Shown one piece after another: positions 1 through 10,621 of a stretch of 64,000 nt of DNA. This stretch comes from Micropterix aruncella. Lineage: Eukaryota > Arthropoda > Insecta > Lepidoptera > Micropterigidae. The notes under the pieces are model-generated. The model made no database searches. It was not told the origin of the DNA and saw only the letters and a list, made by a program, of their open reading frames with translations. The position numbers were made by a program, and so were the translations under genes. Each line of letters opens with the position of its first letter. Within the stretch, counting starts at the first letter, position 1. The stretch lies in NCBI GenBank assembly GCA_944548615.1, contig OX155952.1:34607788-34671787 (forward strand). Direction: 5' to 3'.

Positions 1-1160
1 TTTGATTCTTTGAATCATAACTATATCTGGAAAACGCTGAAAAACCAGTACGTAGAAAGTAAATACATAAGAATAATAAAAGAAATCTATAAAAATACCA
101 CAGCAACGGTCCGACTGGAACAACAAGGAGAAGAGTTTAGTATACAGAAAGGCGTCAGGCAAGGCGATCCACTTTCTCCAAAACTTTTTACGGCAGTGTT
201 AGAAAACATATTCAGAAATATAAACTGGGAAGATTTTGGAATAAACATTAACGGATTAAACATAAATCACCTAAGATTCGCCGACGACATTGTGATATTC
301 GCTGAGAGACCAGACATATTACAAACTATGTTACAACAACTAGATTACGAAAGCAGAAAAGCAGGTCTATCCATGAATCCAACGAAGACCAAAGTAATGA
401 CGAATAAAGGAAGACATAGAAATAGGACAAGAAATTATCGAATATGTAGATGAATATATATATTTAGGACAGATAATATCTATAAAAGACCAATACTCAA
501 AAGAAATCGATAGAAGAATAAGCAACACTTGGAAACGGTACTGGTCACTAAAAGAGATAGTTAAAAATGAAACGATACCAATGTCAATAAAAAGTAAACT
601 TTATAATACATGCATTCTCCCATGTCTTACTTACGGGTGTCAAACTTGGCCTGCCACGAACAAAAACAACCATAAACTTATAGTATGCCAACGAAACATG
701 GAGCGAAGCATGCTAAACATAAGGCTACAGGACAGGTGGACGACCTCAAAAATAAGGAAAACAACAAAGAAGAACGATGTTTTAAACAAAATTAGAAAAC
801 TAAAATGGAACTGGACTGGTCACATCATGAGAACCAACAAAGAAAAATGGACGAAGAACGTAATGGCATGGTATCCTAGAAATGGGAAAAAACAAAAAGG
901 ACGTCAAATTAAAAGATGGGAAGTGACTTACCGAGAGGATGGAGAAGATTGGCTTGGGACAGAGATGAATGGAAGAAAATGGGGGAGGCCTATGTCGAAG
1001 GACAACCTGACTAAAACACTGACTGCTGAAGAATAATATTATGATACCTTATTTAAAAATTAGATTAAAAAAAATATAATAAAATATATTGTTTTACCAC
1101 ATAAGGCAAAATTGTATAATACGGTCAGCGAATAAAGGCTTTTATTATTATTATTATTAA
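1..1160 (+). mobile_element. RTE-type LINE, RT half and 3' end (broken, runs off window)
   Basis: This is the reverse transcriptase part of a non-LTR retrotransposon, which copies its own RNA into genomic DNA. The frame is open from the window edge to about 410 and shows the RT motifs GVRQGDPLSPKLF (codons near 150-190) and FADD (near 277-289), the metal-binding catalytic site. A one-base indel between about 395 and 420 shifts the rest into another frame, which stays open to the stop near 1036. That part carries the RTE-style tail with LTYGCQTW and WNWTGHIMR. A short AT-rich 3' UTR ends in a (TTA)n tail at about 1141-1160, the usual RTE ending. From about 776 onward the sequence is repeated inverted at 6744-7122. 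The frameshift makes this copy inactive. The clade call rests on motif style and tail. Confidence 0.85.
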
Positions 1161-1395
1161 TACGCCTCTCAGTTGTTTGTATCAACAGGGTTTGACAATC
1201 CTCCAAAGCCCCAATTTAGTTTGCACGGGATGGCTCAAAAGACGAAAACTTTCACTCCAAAACCCTTCAAGGTGGGATTCTGGAGGTGAATTTGGTCTCT
1301 AGGCAGGATATTTTTTCTTTTGCTTAGCCCTCTACCCAGATTTAACTCTTTATTCCCTATAATCAATTGCATACCTTAATAGCCAACACGCGATC

Positions 1396-1755
1396 CCTAT
1401 ACAGGGTGAGTTTTGAAGCGTAACGTCCTTAAAATGGGTGAATCAGTATAAGAAAATAACCAACTTTTAGGAAAAAAATAGGTTTTTTTTTTTTGACGTA
1501 TAAAAAATGTTTCACAAGCAGTAAGCGCTGCGCCAAATATCAATAGGTAAAATAACACGATAAGCAATATTCGCGATATTTTACCTGCCGCTAGATAGCG
1601 CAACGCGCACAACTTTTTTATACTATTTTCAAAGCAATAAATTCTTCAAATGTAAGAAAAATCTTTTACACATTTTTTTTTGGAGTTTTGGCCAAAAAAA
1701 ATGCAAAAAGCTGCTTTTTTGCTCGTACTGATTCACCCATTTCAAGAATGTCACT
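1396..1755 (+). repeat. Hairpin MITE-like element 1, left arm
   Basis: A non-coding unit begins TATACAGGGTGAGTTTTG. GGGTGAATCAGTA near 1436 recurs inverted as TACTGATTCACCC near 1726. The centre (1535-1605) is a second inverted repeat built on GGTAAAATA and its complement, flanked by GCGC-containing arms. No coding potential. The structure is that of a small inverted-repeat DNA element, but the superfamily cannot be named from this. Confidence 0.6.
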
Positions 1756-2092
1756 AATTAAAAAAAATCACATGTAGACTCATGTAATGACCACATGCTC
1801 CAATACATAATGGTCTAAGTCATAATAAAATCAAACAATTTAAAGATAAAAATAATCTACCCTAATAGGGAAATATTATTATATATTTGTAAATTACTGT
1901 TATAACTGCAGCAACATCCTATATGTAGCAACTGACGAATAAACGTAAAAGAGCAGTGACCCTTTCTTCCACTCTCGAGGCGGAATCACGTTCTCCGGCG
2001 AGAATAAAGAGCGATATTAAGGAAAATAATTCTCTCGCGATTTTCGCTGTCTTCGCAGAAGCGCACCACTAGATTTCCTCGGCCGATGACAA

Positions 2093-2344
2093 ATGGTGCC
2101 TTTTTATTCGTCTAATAAAGTAGCGCCAGCCCGCCCGGCGCGGTCCGCCGCCGCCGCTCCGCCAGCCCGCTCCAGACAACTGGGCGGAGAAGATTCCCGT
2201 ATAATACGTGACAGTATCACTCATAAGGTAAAGGATTATCGTACCTACACTTATTATAGGGCGGGATGGTTGGGCGGCCGAGTCGTGACGCGAATGGCCG
2301 ATTGGGCTTTAGATGGCCTCATGAAGAGGAGCACGGTGTCCTGA
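2093..2344. other. GC-rich block in left arm (mirrored at 4943-5194), probably non-coding
   Basis: A strongly GC-rich stretch (about 2108-2180) stands out in AT-rich surroundings and gives an 83-codon open frame. Its mirror copy at 4943-5194 on the other strand has the same frame. The two differ by at least two changes and both alter the amino acid (Ser/Pro and Gly/Ser), which is not what a selected protein would show. It may be a fragment of another repeat or of a former promoter. No protein family recognised. Confidence 0.4.
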
Positions 2345-2599
2345 TGAACGCCCTGAAATATTATTTGGCATGATATGATATTTATTATAAAATATTTTTA
2401 GTAGGGAAACTTTCAGGATTACATACATTTATTTTAAACATTTTAGCGATGTAAAAGCTAAAGATTGAAAAAGCAATAAATTCCTCGAAAATATACAAAA
2501 CAAACCTTGTTTTTTTTTGGCATCTGCATTTTCTAAATGGCTGCTTCATTCACTTTGCAATGTATGATGTTTTCAAATATTTTTATCCCAATATACATA

Positions 2600-2960
2600 T
2601 ACAGGGTCAGTTTTTGTTAGTGGTATTTTAGTAGTAAGGGAATTAATACGAACAGGTATTCAACTATTGATAAAAAGAATAGCAAAACCCTTTTTTCGTT
2701 TTTTTTTTTTTGGAAATTTGAAACAATGTTTATAAAAAAAGTATAAAAGGAGTTATGCGCTTTGCGGCATCTAGCGGTAGGTAAAATATTGCGAATATTG
2801 TTTAATCGCAATATTTTACCTACTGCTAGATGGCGCAGCACCCTCAACGCTTCTCAAACTTTTTTCAGTAGATTTTTCATGAGATTTTTTTTGTTCTTCT
2901 CATCGCTTTTATTTTTATTTTGCCATTAATATTTTTATTTGCCAGCGCAATTCTTGTGAC
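2600..2960 (+). repeat. Hairpin MITE-like element 2, left arm
   Basis: Begins TATACAGGGTCAGTTTTTG, close to the start of element 1. The core at 2760-2840 is an inverted repeat: ATCTAGCGGTAGGTAAAATA on one side and TATTTTACCTACTGCTAGAT on the other, around GCGAATATTG/TAATCGC. It shares the core words GGTAAAATA and CTAG with element 1, so the two look like diverged members of one family. No coding sequence. Confidence 0.6.
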
Positions 2961-4329
2961 AATTAAGTTTTAGGTTAGCTGATCCTCGATTTTTTTTTGA
3001 ATATAAGTATTTTTATAATTATTATCATTATTAAATATAACTCAGCCGTGACCATAATAAAATAAAATTTTTGACGTAGACATATTCATAAATAAATACG
3101 AGTTAACATGTAATATCGTATAACAGCGAAAGAGCTCAGCTGCGAACAATATTGGTTTTAAAAGAGGCAATAATGGTTTTTAAAGAGTTTTTATTGAGCT
3201 TAAAAGGGCTTGGGCTTTATTGGGCTTAAAAGGGCTTAATATTGGGCTTAAAAGAGAATCACTAGGTAGTCGATACAGGGAGGTAAAATAACCTACCTGC
3301 ATCGACCAGTGGTTAGAGAAATAATATAGGGAAACGTATTTGTTCATATCTGCCATTTTAAATTTAGATAATTTGAGATGGAATTCCAATTTCATATAAA
3401 TTGTATTTCGAAGCTGTTATTTTTTTTTCAAAATCAATTGTACTTTTATATTTCTGTATGTAAGCAAATCAAACTTGTCGCATGCGGTATTACTATCGGC
3501 GCGAATTAATTATAAAGTCAGATACAATTGTCATGTAACTTTTATGAACGAACATCTTTGTAAACGCGAGCGGGCTTGAACAAGTTCAAGCCTGCTCGCC
3601 AGTCTGAAATAAACCGTCTTCCGGAAAACTACTCTGTGTTTTTCTCCTCCGCGACGACTCCGTTGTAATGTAACGACTCCGAGGAATGACTCCGAGTCAT
3701 TCCTCGAGTTTTCCGGAAGACGATTTATTTCAGACTGGCGAGCGGGCTAGAACTTGTTCAAGCCCGCTCGCGTTTACAAAGATGTTCGTTCATAAAAGTT
3801 ACATGACAATTGTATCTGACTTTATAATTAATTCGCGCCGATAGTAATACCGCATGCGACAAGTTTGATTTGCTTACATACAGAAATATAAAAGTACAAT
3901 TGATTTTGAAAAAAAAATAACAGCTTTGAAATACAATTTATATGAAATTGGAATTCCATCTCAAATTATCTAAATTTAAAATGGCAGATATGAACAAATA
4001 CGTTTCCCTATATTATTTCTCTAACCACTGGTCGATGCAGGTAGGTTATTTTACCTCCCTGTATCGACTACCTAGTGATTCTCTTTTAAGCCCAATAAAA
4101 ACTCTTTAAAAACCATTATTGCCTCTTTTAAAACCAATATTGTTCGCAGCTGAGCTCTTTCGCTGTTATACGATATTACATGTTAATTCGTATTTATTTA
4201 TGAATAGGTCTACGTCAAAAATTTTATTTTATTATGGTCACGGCTGAGTTATATTTAATAATGATAATAATTATAAAAATACTTATTTTCAAAAAAAAAT
4301 CGAGGATCAGCTAACCTAAAACTTAATTG

Positions 4330-4690
4330 TCACAAGAATTGCGCTGGCAAATAAAAATATTAATGGCAAAATAAAAATAAAAGCGATGAGAAGAACAAAA
4401 AAAAATCTCATGAAAAATCTACTGAAAAAAGTTTGAGAAGCGTTGAGGGTGCCGCGCCATCTAGCAGTAGGTAAAATATTGCGATTAAACAATATTCGCA
4501 ATATTTTACCTACCGCTAGATGCCGCAAAGCGCATAACTCCTTTTATACTTTTTTTATAAACATTGTTTCAAATTTCCAAAAAAAAAACGAAAAAAGGGT
4601 TTTGCTATTTTTTTTATCAATAGTTGAATACCTGTTCGTATTAATTCCCTTACTACTAAAATACCACTAACAAAAACTGACCCTGTATAT
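4330..4690 (-). repeat. Hairpin MITE-like element 2, right-arm mirror
   Basis: Reverse-complement copy of the element at 2600-2960, with the same central inverted repeat at about 4460-4530 and the end CTGACCCTGTATA near 4678-4690. It is present because the whole arm is duplicated, not because of a separate insertion. Confidence 0.6.
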
Positions 4691-5529
4691 GTATATTGGG
4701 ATAAAAATATTTGAAAACATCATACATTGCAAAGTGAATGAAGCAGCCATTTAGAAAATGCAGATGAAAAAAAAAAACAAGGTTTGTTTTGTATATTTTC
4801 GAGGAATTTATTGCTTTTTCAATCTTTAGCTTTTACATCGCTAAAATGTTTAAAATAAATGTATGTAATCCTGAAAGTTTCCCTACTAAAAATATTTTAT
4901 AATAAATATCATATCATGCCAAATAATATTTCAGGGCGTTCATCAGGACACCGTGCTCCTCTTCATGAGGCCATCTAAAGCCCAATCGGCCATTCGCGTC
5001 ACGACTCGGCCGCTCAACCATCCCGCCCTATAATAAGTGTAGGTACGATAATCCTTTACCTTATGAGTGATACTGTCACGTATTATACGGGAATCTTCTC
5101 CGCCCAGTTGTCTGGGGCGGGCTGGCGGAGCGGCGGCGGCGGACCGCGCCGGGCGGGCTGGCGCTACTTTATTAGACGAATAAAAAGGCACCATTTGTCA
5201 TCGGCCGAGGAAATCTAGTGGTGCGCTTCTGCGAAGACAGCGAAAATCGCGAGAGAATTATTTTCCTTAATATCGCTCTTTATTCTCGCCGGAGAACGTG
5301 ATTCCGCCTCGAGAGTGGAAGAAAGGGTCACTGCTCTTTTACGTTTATTCGTCAGTTGCTACATATAGGATGTTGCTGCAGTTATAACAGTAATTTACAA
5401 ATATATAATAATATTTCCCTATTAGGGTAGATTATTTTTATCTTTAAATTGTTTGATTTTATTATGACTTAGACCATTATGTATTGGAGCATGTGGTCAT
5501 TACATGAGTCTACATGTGATTTTTTTTAA

Positions 5530-5887
5530 TTAGTGACATTCTTGAAATGGGTGAATCAGTACGAGCAAAAAAGCAGCTTTTTGCATTTTTTTTGGCCAAA
5601 ACTCCAAAAAAAATGTGTAAAAGATTTTTCTTACATTTGAAGAATTTATTGCTTTGAAAATAGTATAAAAAAGTTGTGCGCGTTGCGCTATCTAGCGGCA
5701 GGTAAAATATCGCGAATATTGCTTATCGTGTTATTTTACCTATTGATATTTGGCGCAGCGCTTACTGCTTGTGAAACATTTTTTATACGTCAAAAAAAAA
5801 AAAAACCTATTTTTTTCCTAAAAGTTGGTTATTTTCTTGTACTGATTCACCCATTTTAAGGACGTTACGCTTCAAAACTCACCCTGT
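5530..5887 (-). repeat. Hairpin MITE-like element 1, right-arm mirror
   Basis: Reverse-complement copy of the element at 1396-1755. TACTGATTCACCC occurs near 5841 and the end CTCACCCTGTATA at about 5878-5890. Differences from the left copy are mainly homopolymer lengths. Confidence 0.6.
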
Positions 5888-6019
5888 ATAGGGATCGCGT
5901 GTTGGCTATTAAGGTATGCAATTGATTATAGGGAATAAAGAGTTAAATCTGGGTAGAGGGCTAAGCAAAAGAAAAAATATCCTGCCTAGAGACCAAATTC
6001 ACCTCCAGAATCCCACCTT

Positions 6020-6629
6020 TTTTTTTTTTTTTTTTTTTTTTTTCTCTTTATTTGAAAAAACAACAGATTTACATCAGTCTTACGTACTAGATATAATATT
6101 ACATTAAGTTATTTGATATAAATCTAAAAACGTTTTCTACTTATTAATAATTTACCTATTTTGTTATACTATTCTAATAACTTAAATATTTAATTTTAAT
6201 TTCCGTTTGGTGTTTTTTTTTTTTTTTAGTCCGTTATTTTTGCAGAGGCGAGTTGCTTGAATTGTGATTTACTTAGAAGCATACCATCAAAGCAATTTAC
6301 GATTTTCACATATGAGTGCATTATACGGGGCACCGGCGAGAATAGAGCGTTATTGGTTGAACAATGCGGCGGGCGGAAGACATCACAACGACGAGTTCTG
6401 TGGATCGACGGAACGTTCAGCGGGAAACAACTGAGCAGATCAGGGCAGTCGAGTTTATGGGTAAAGAGTGAATTAATGAGGAGAAGATCTGTAAGAGTAC
6501 GTCTCGTCTTCAGAGATTGACATTTAAAAAAGTGAGTTTGGGCGTTGTAATCGGCGAATTCTATTTCGTGAAAGAATTTAAAACGCATCCACCTCAGAAC
6601 CGTTTTCTGAACTCTTTCAATGTCTGAAA
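6020..6629 (-). mobile_element. 5'-truncated jockey-like LINE inserted in right arm only
   Basis: The insert starts on the plus strand with about 26 T's (a poly(A) tail read backwards) and is flanked by a 6-bp target duplication CACCTT (6014-6019 and 6630-6635). On the minus strand it encodes a stretch (about 6588-6226) resembling the extreme C-terminus of jockey-clade ORF2 proteins, with the words DCPDLLS and RTRRCDVF. The same protein end appears at 11432-11668. There is no RT catalytic domain, so this is a dead-on-arrival copy. The left arm has the uninterrupted sequence, so the insertion is younger than the palindrome. Confidence 0.85.
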
Positions 6630-6874
6630 CACCTTGAAGGGTTTTGGAGTGAAAGTTTTCGTCTTTTGAGCCATCCCGTGCAAACTAAATTGGGGCTTTG
6701 GAGGATTGTCAAACCCTGTTGATACAAACAACTGAGAGGCGTATTAATAATAATAATAATAAAAGCCTTTATTCGCTGACCGTATTATACAATTTTGCCT
6801 TATGTGGTAAAACAATATATTTTATTATATTTTTTTTAATCTAATTTTTAAATAAGGTATCATAATATTATTCT

Positions 6875-7125
6875 TCAGCAGCCAGTGTTTTGGTCAGGTT
6901 GTCCTTCGACATAGGCCTCCCCCATTTTCTTCCATTCATCTCTGTCCCAAGCCAATCTTCTCCATCCTTTCGGTAAGTCATCTTCCCATCTTTTAATTTG
7001 ACGTCCTTTTTGTCTTTTCCCATTTCTAGGATACCATTCCATTACGTCCTTCGTCCATTTTTCTCTGTTGGTTCTCATGATGTGACCAGTCCAGTTCCAT
7101 TTTAGTTTTCTAATTTTGTTTAACA
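6875..7125 (-). pseudogene. RTE ORF2 C-terminal fragment
   Basis: The minus strand encodes the end of ORF2 with KIRKLKWNWTGHIMR, the same protein end as plus-strand 785-1030. It joins endonuclease sequence directly at about 7125-7133, so the RT domain is missing. The 3' UTR follows to 6744. Confidence 0.8.
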
Positions 7126-7132
7126 AGGTATA

Positions 7133-7457
7133 TATGAAATCCCATTCCATATATACCTTGTTTTTCACCATAGAAGTAAAAGATGTATTCGTTATATTCT
7201 CTTATCTCTTCTCCTATTCTTCTTATTTCGCAAAGACTGATGACATCCCATTTTATAAGTCTTATGGCTTCTTCTAATTCTTCTAAATTGTTATCTGTCA
7301 TTAGTGTTCTGACGTTTAATGTTGCAAGGTACATTTTATTTTCCCTTTTTCGGAGAACATGTGTATTTCTAGGGGGTGCGGGGGGTGGTGGTCTAGCAAC
7401 CCCACGGGGACCAGCCGGTTTGGGGTTGTCCTTCTTCTGGTTGCTGATATTTAGTTG
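7133..7457 (-). pseudogene. RTE ORF2 endonuclease N-terminus, in frame downstream of UAG, truncated by deletion
   Basis: The endonuclease of RTE elements nicks the target DNA to prime reverse transcription. From the codon after the TAG at 7460-7458 the same frame runs through 41 codons of a Pro/Lys/Arg-rich linker to an ATG at 7334. It then reads LATLNVRTL, IKWDVISLCEIRR and FYGEKQGIYGMGF, which fits the start of the EEP endonuclease fold (NVRTL with the metal-site Asn, and the E of CEIRR). The domain is cut off at about 7133, where it joins ORF2 C-terminal sequence. Either the 7334 ATG or UAG read-through could start ORF2. Confidence 0.8.
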
Positions 7458-8189
7458 CTACTTAGGTTTGTTTGAAATATTCGAAAAAGAGCTTGCTTTA
7501 GGTCTCATCAAATCGAATGCATTTTTCCTGTTTTCTTTTATTGAAGAAGTATCGTTGGAGTTCGTTGATTTCTTGGTCTGCTTCTGATTTTCCGGCGAAG
7601 TTGATTGGTCTCTTTTCCTTTTTTCTTTATTTTGGTTTCCTTCTTTCACTACCAGCTGATCGTATTTTATGTACGCAATATTTCCTTTCACACGTTCTTC
7701 TATAAGTTCTTTCGGTATCAATTGTCTTCTCTTTTCTAATATTTCCTTAGGAAAATCTTCGGTAACGTATACGACTTTTAGTCTCTTCCTCTCTTTTAGT
7801 ATTTCGTTCCTTTTCCAGCTGTTTGTCAAAGCAACAAGAACCGGTCTTATTTTATTTTCTTTGTTGAGACCGATACGGTGAATTGTTGATACATCGTATG
7901 CTTCCAAGGTGATTTTCAGATCGGATTTAAAAATTTCCTGTACTCTCTGGAGCAGTTCCGACGAAGATTTCTCATTTTCTTCCAAACCAAAAATTAGAAT
8001 GTTTTTTCTTTTGTTTTCCTTCTCTAAATAATAAACCTTTTTCTGTAACATTTCTATTTTATTTTTCATAATTTTGTTATCTTCTATTAAAGGTTCTAAT
8101 TTTTCATGCATTTTTTCGAATATAATATTTGTTTGTTTTTCCATTTCTATTCTCATTTGGTCGAAAAGTAATTTAAATTGTCCCTCCAT
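7458..8189 (-). CDS. RTE element ORF1: coiled-coil / L1-like RNA-binding protein
   Basis: Probable nucleic-acid chaperone that binds the element's RNA. An open frame of 284 codons runs from 8312. The start at 8189 (MEGQFKLLFDQM, residue 42 of the longer frame) is preferred because the upstream residues look like translated 5' UTR. Residues about 10-60 of this form are rich in Leu, Ile, Lys and Glu with heptad-like spacing, as in a trimerising coiled coil. Next comes an L1 ORF1-like RNA-binding region with NILIFGLEE, IHRIG, RPVLVAL and EDFPKEILEKR. The tail is basic and Ser/Asn/Lys rich. The frame ends in TAG at 7460-7458 and continues in frame as CAA CTA and on to the endonuclease. The frame is intact, unlike most coding stretches here. 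Confidence 0.8.
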   Translation of the reverse strand: MEGQFKLLFDQMRIEMEKQTNIIFEKMHEKLEPLIEDNKIMKNKIEMLQKKVYYLEKENKRKNILIFGLEENEKSSSELLQRVQEIFKSDLKITLEAYDVSTIHRIGLNKENKIRPVLVALTNSWKRNEILKERKRLKVVYVTEDFPKEILEKRRQLIPKELIEERVKGNIAYIKYDQLVVKEGNQNKEKRKRDQSTSPENQKQTKKSTNSNDTSSIKENRKNAFDLMRPKASSFSNISNKPK

Positions 8190-9879
8190 TTTGGTACTTT
8201 TTCTTTGTGCAGTGGCAACTTTGACGGATGACACGAGTATATGTCGCTGTGATGACAGAGTACGATTAAAATATTTTAACTCCGTACAATAGTTTACAAA
8301 ACGACTATGCAACTCACTTTTAATCGACTCAAAATAGTCGCGACTTGCCGAACTCTACGGGCGAGTCGGTAGTCGGAGCGTATAATATTCGGAAGCGTTA
8401 TAACTGGCAATCTTCAATCAAATTCATCAATAAACATCTTCGGTTTCATCAAGACCGCCTTTCATTAAGGAGAAAACCCCAAGTTGATACCACCTCCTCA
8501 CATCGAGCAAATTGGAGTCTAGTGAGGGGTGGTCCCGCACACTGTTGACCCCGACTTCGAAATTCACGCACCTTCAACCGACCAGAACACCTCAAAATGC
8601 ACCTTCAACTTCAAATCAACATTGCCAGTCGCGAAACATCTCCAGTACCGTAATACTGTCCGAGAAAAACCTCCTAGGCACTCGAAGCCTGGTCCGAGAG
8701 GATTACGCGCATCAACATCATCCCGCCGAAAGCATCGAAACAAGCAAACATCGCCGACATTTCAAACAATTCAACTCTGCTCGCACAAACAATCGAATCG
8801 CCACATCGCCACAATTCGCTCGTCGCATCAAAATAATCCGCACGCCAGCACATCGCTACAAAACGACAGCACACCGTTTCCACGTCACACAATACAAATC
8901 AAATACAAAATGGAGGAAGCAAGAGAAATAGAACTCCGTCAAGAAATGATACAAATATCAATACGATTACAAAAACGAATGGAGGAGCTTCAAAAGTTAC
9001 TAGAGCGGCACAACAACAACAACAACAACCATTAACCACACCAAAAACTCGAGGATGATCCCTGCTACTCATGACCTTCAACACAAAAAAAACAACAAAT
9101 GCATTACAACATCGTTCATGACCTAGCAAGTGTAAAAACAAACATGCATAACGACACGGCGAAAAATGAAAAAAACTACGCTTCAACACACATCGGATGA
9201 AAACATATGACAGCTCGGAAACAATCACAAAAACAACGCCAACGAACATTATAGCACAACGATTTGCGACACTGACACGCGCAGCTGATAACGAAAACAG
9301 CAACACTCAGCTGATAACGAAACCGGGTCAATAATTTAAACAAGAATTATCCCACGATTAAATCACAATGCAGCAAACCAAACGGGATATCGAATTACAC
9401 AGAGCGACGCGCTCTTGCCATAAAATTAAAACAATTAATATCAAGTGGACGACGACACTTACCCACTCTAAAACGTGCACAATGCAAAGTAGACACGACA
9501 TAAATCATTCATACTTTCGCATACAATTAAAACGTAAACAAAACAACGGTCAAGGCAAAACGAATATTCACACTCCGAAAAACCTAACAACGCTAAAGGA
9601 AAACGAAAAGGAATTCACGCATTACGGCGCTCATAGCCAAACATAAATAACAAGCAATGGATCAAGTTACAACGGCAATCTCAGCCAACTATTTTACGCA
9701 TAAAAAGTGGCACGACTACTAGAGTAGACGGAAAAATAATCCACGCACTCTCGGCAAATAAACAACAGGATAATATTTCATTTGCAACAGCAGCAATTTC
9801 CCAAACAACATTCACGGATACGACGTACGAGTCAAAGCAGTAGATGGAAGTCAACCGTGATTCAAATTCAAACATTCAA

Positions 9880-9995
9880 ATTCAACATTCTTTATTTATC
9901 TATAATATTACATGTATTTTTAAAATTCAAAGCCATCCTAACTAGGCCTCGCCTGTACTAAGGTAGGCTTTGGCCCAGCAACAAACAGACTAGGC
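9880..9995 (-). mobile_element. LINE 3' UTR fragment
   Basis: Contains CCTAACTAGGCC and TACTAAGGTAGGC, a 3' UTR signature also seen near 26191-26222 and 34551-34580 (same strand) and near 28441-28475 (opposite strand). TTCTTTATTTATC at the low-coordinate side is the reversed 3' tail. No coding sequence. Confidence 0.5.
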
Positions 9996-10621
9996 CATCG
10001 AAGCGTACAACCACCACAGCAGAGATGACGACGCCGCATTCCAACGACATTCTTCAAACGGGAACTTCAGAACTTCAATCAACCCCGATGTCACGGAAAC
10101 CAGACTTCGGACTTCAGACTTTACACGGACGACAGACTTCAATCAAGCCATTATACTTTATCTGTCATTTCATTTTTACGTTTCGAATCGCGCACAATTA
10201 ATTATTCCATCCTTCAAACGTTCTATATTTTTTTAACTTACTGCAAGCATTATTTTTTTTTACAGTTCACAGTAGTCAAACGATTCGAACGCTTTATACG
10301 AGCCATTGTATATTATATACATTCATCATTTTTTTTCACGGCTAGCATTTATTACACGCCAAGCATTTATATAGCATCCATTGTCCTATTGTTTTACAAT
10401 CATTTTCACTGTCAACATTCTCGCAACGACGCCAGTCTTAAACCAATGTTACTATAACGCTCTCTAATACTTGCCGAATCAAACGATCCTCAAACATTCG
10501 CGCTCACAACTTCTCAAATATTTTTCATTATTTCACTTGTACTTTTGTTGACGTATTGTATCGTCAACAACTTCCATATTTTCTTCAAAAATATACAAGT
10601 TCTCCACTAGCGAGAGAGTCA

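Larger units (their letters stand above)
776..7122. repeat. Giant imperfect palindrome (inverted repeat with 76-base spacer)
   Basis: The left arm (about 776-3630) is repeated as its reverse complement at about 3707-7122. Matches can be followed from the RTE 3' end through the GC-rich block, the two hairpin elements and the innermost AGTTTTCCGG. Arms are nearly identical apart from scattered substitutions and a few indels. The right arm is longer because of a LINE insertion at about 6020-6629. The left arm has about 55 extra bases in a GGGCTTAAAA-type tandem stretch near 3185-3250. The spacer 3631-3706 contains its own 12-bp perfect hairpin at 3681-3705. The palindrome may once have been longer, since both outer ends lie in RTE copies and the right copy is internally deleted. 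Confidence 0.93.
6744..8383 (-). mobile_element. Internally deleted RTE-type LINE with ORF1, endonuclease start and 3' end
   Basis: Read on the minus strand from about 8383: a 5' UTR, a coiled-coil ORF1, a UAG, then the start of the ORF2 apurinic-like endonuclease in the same frame. An internal deletion removes the rest of the endonuclease and all RT motifs. After it come the ORF2 C-terminus (about 7122-6890), the 3' UTR and a (TTA)n tail at about 6744-6765. The 3' part is the mirror of 776-1160. The 5' boundary abuts LTR-like sequence at 8384. Confidence 0.85.

Noticed and set aside
2617..2847. Open frames in the hairpin elements, mirrored at 4443-4670, 1397-1612 and 5674-5859
   Set aside because: They lie across inverted-repeat cores and exist only because the arms are mirrored. 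No conserved protein features.
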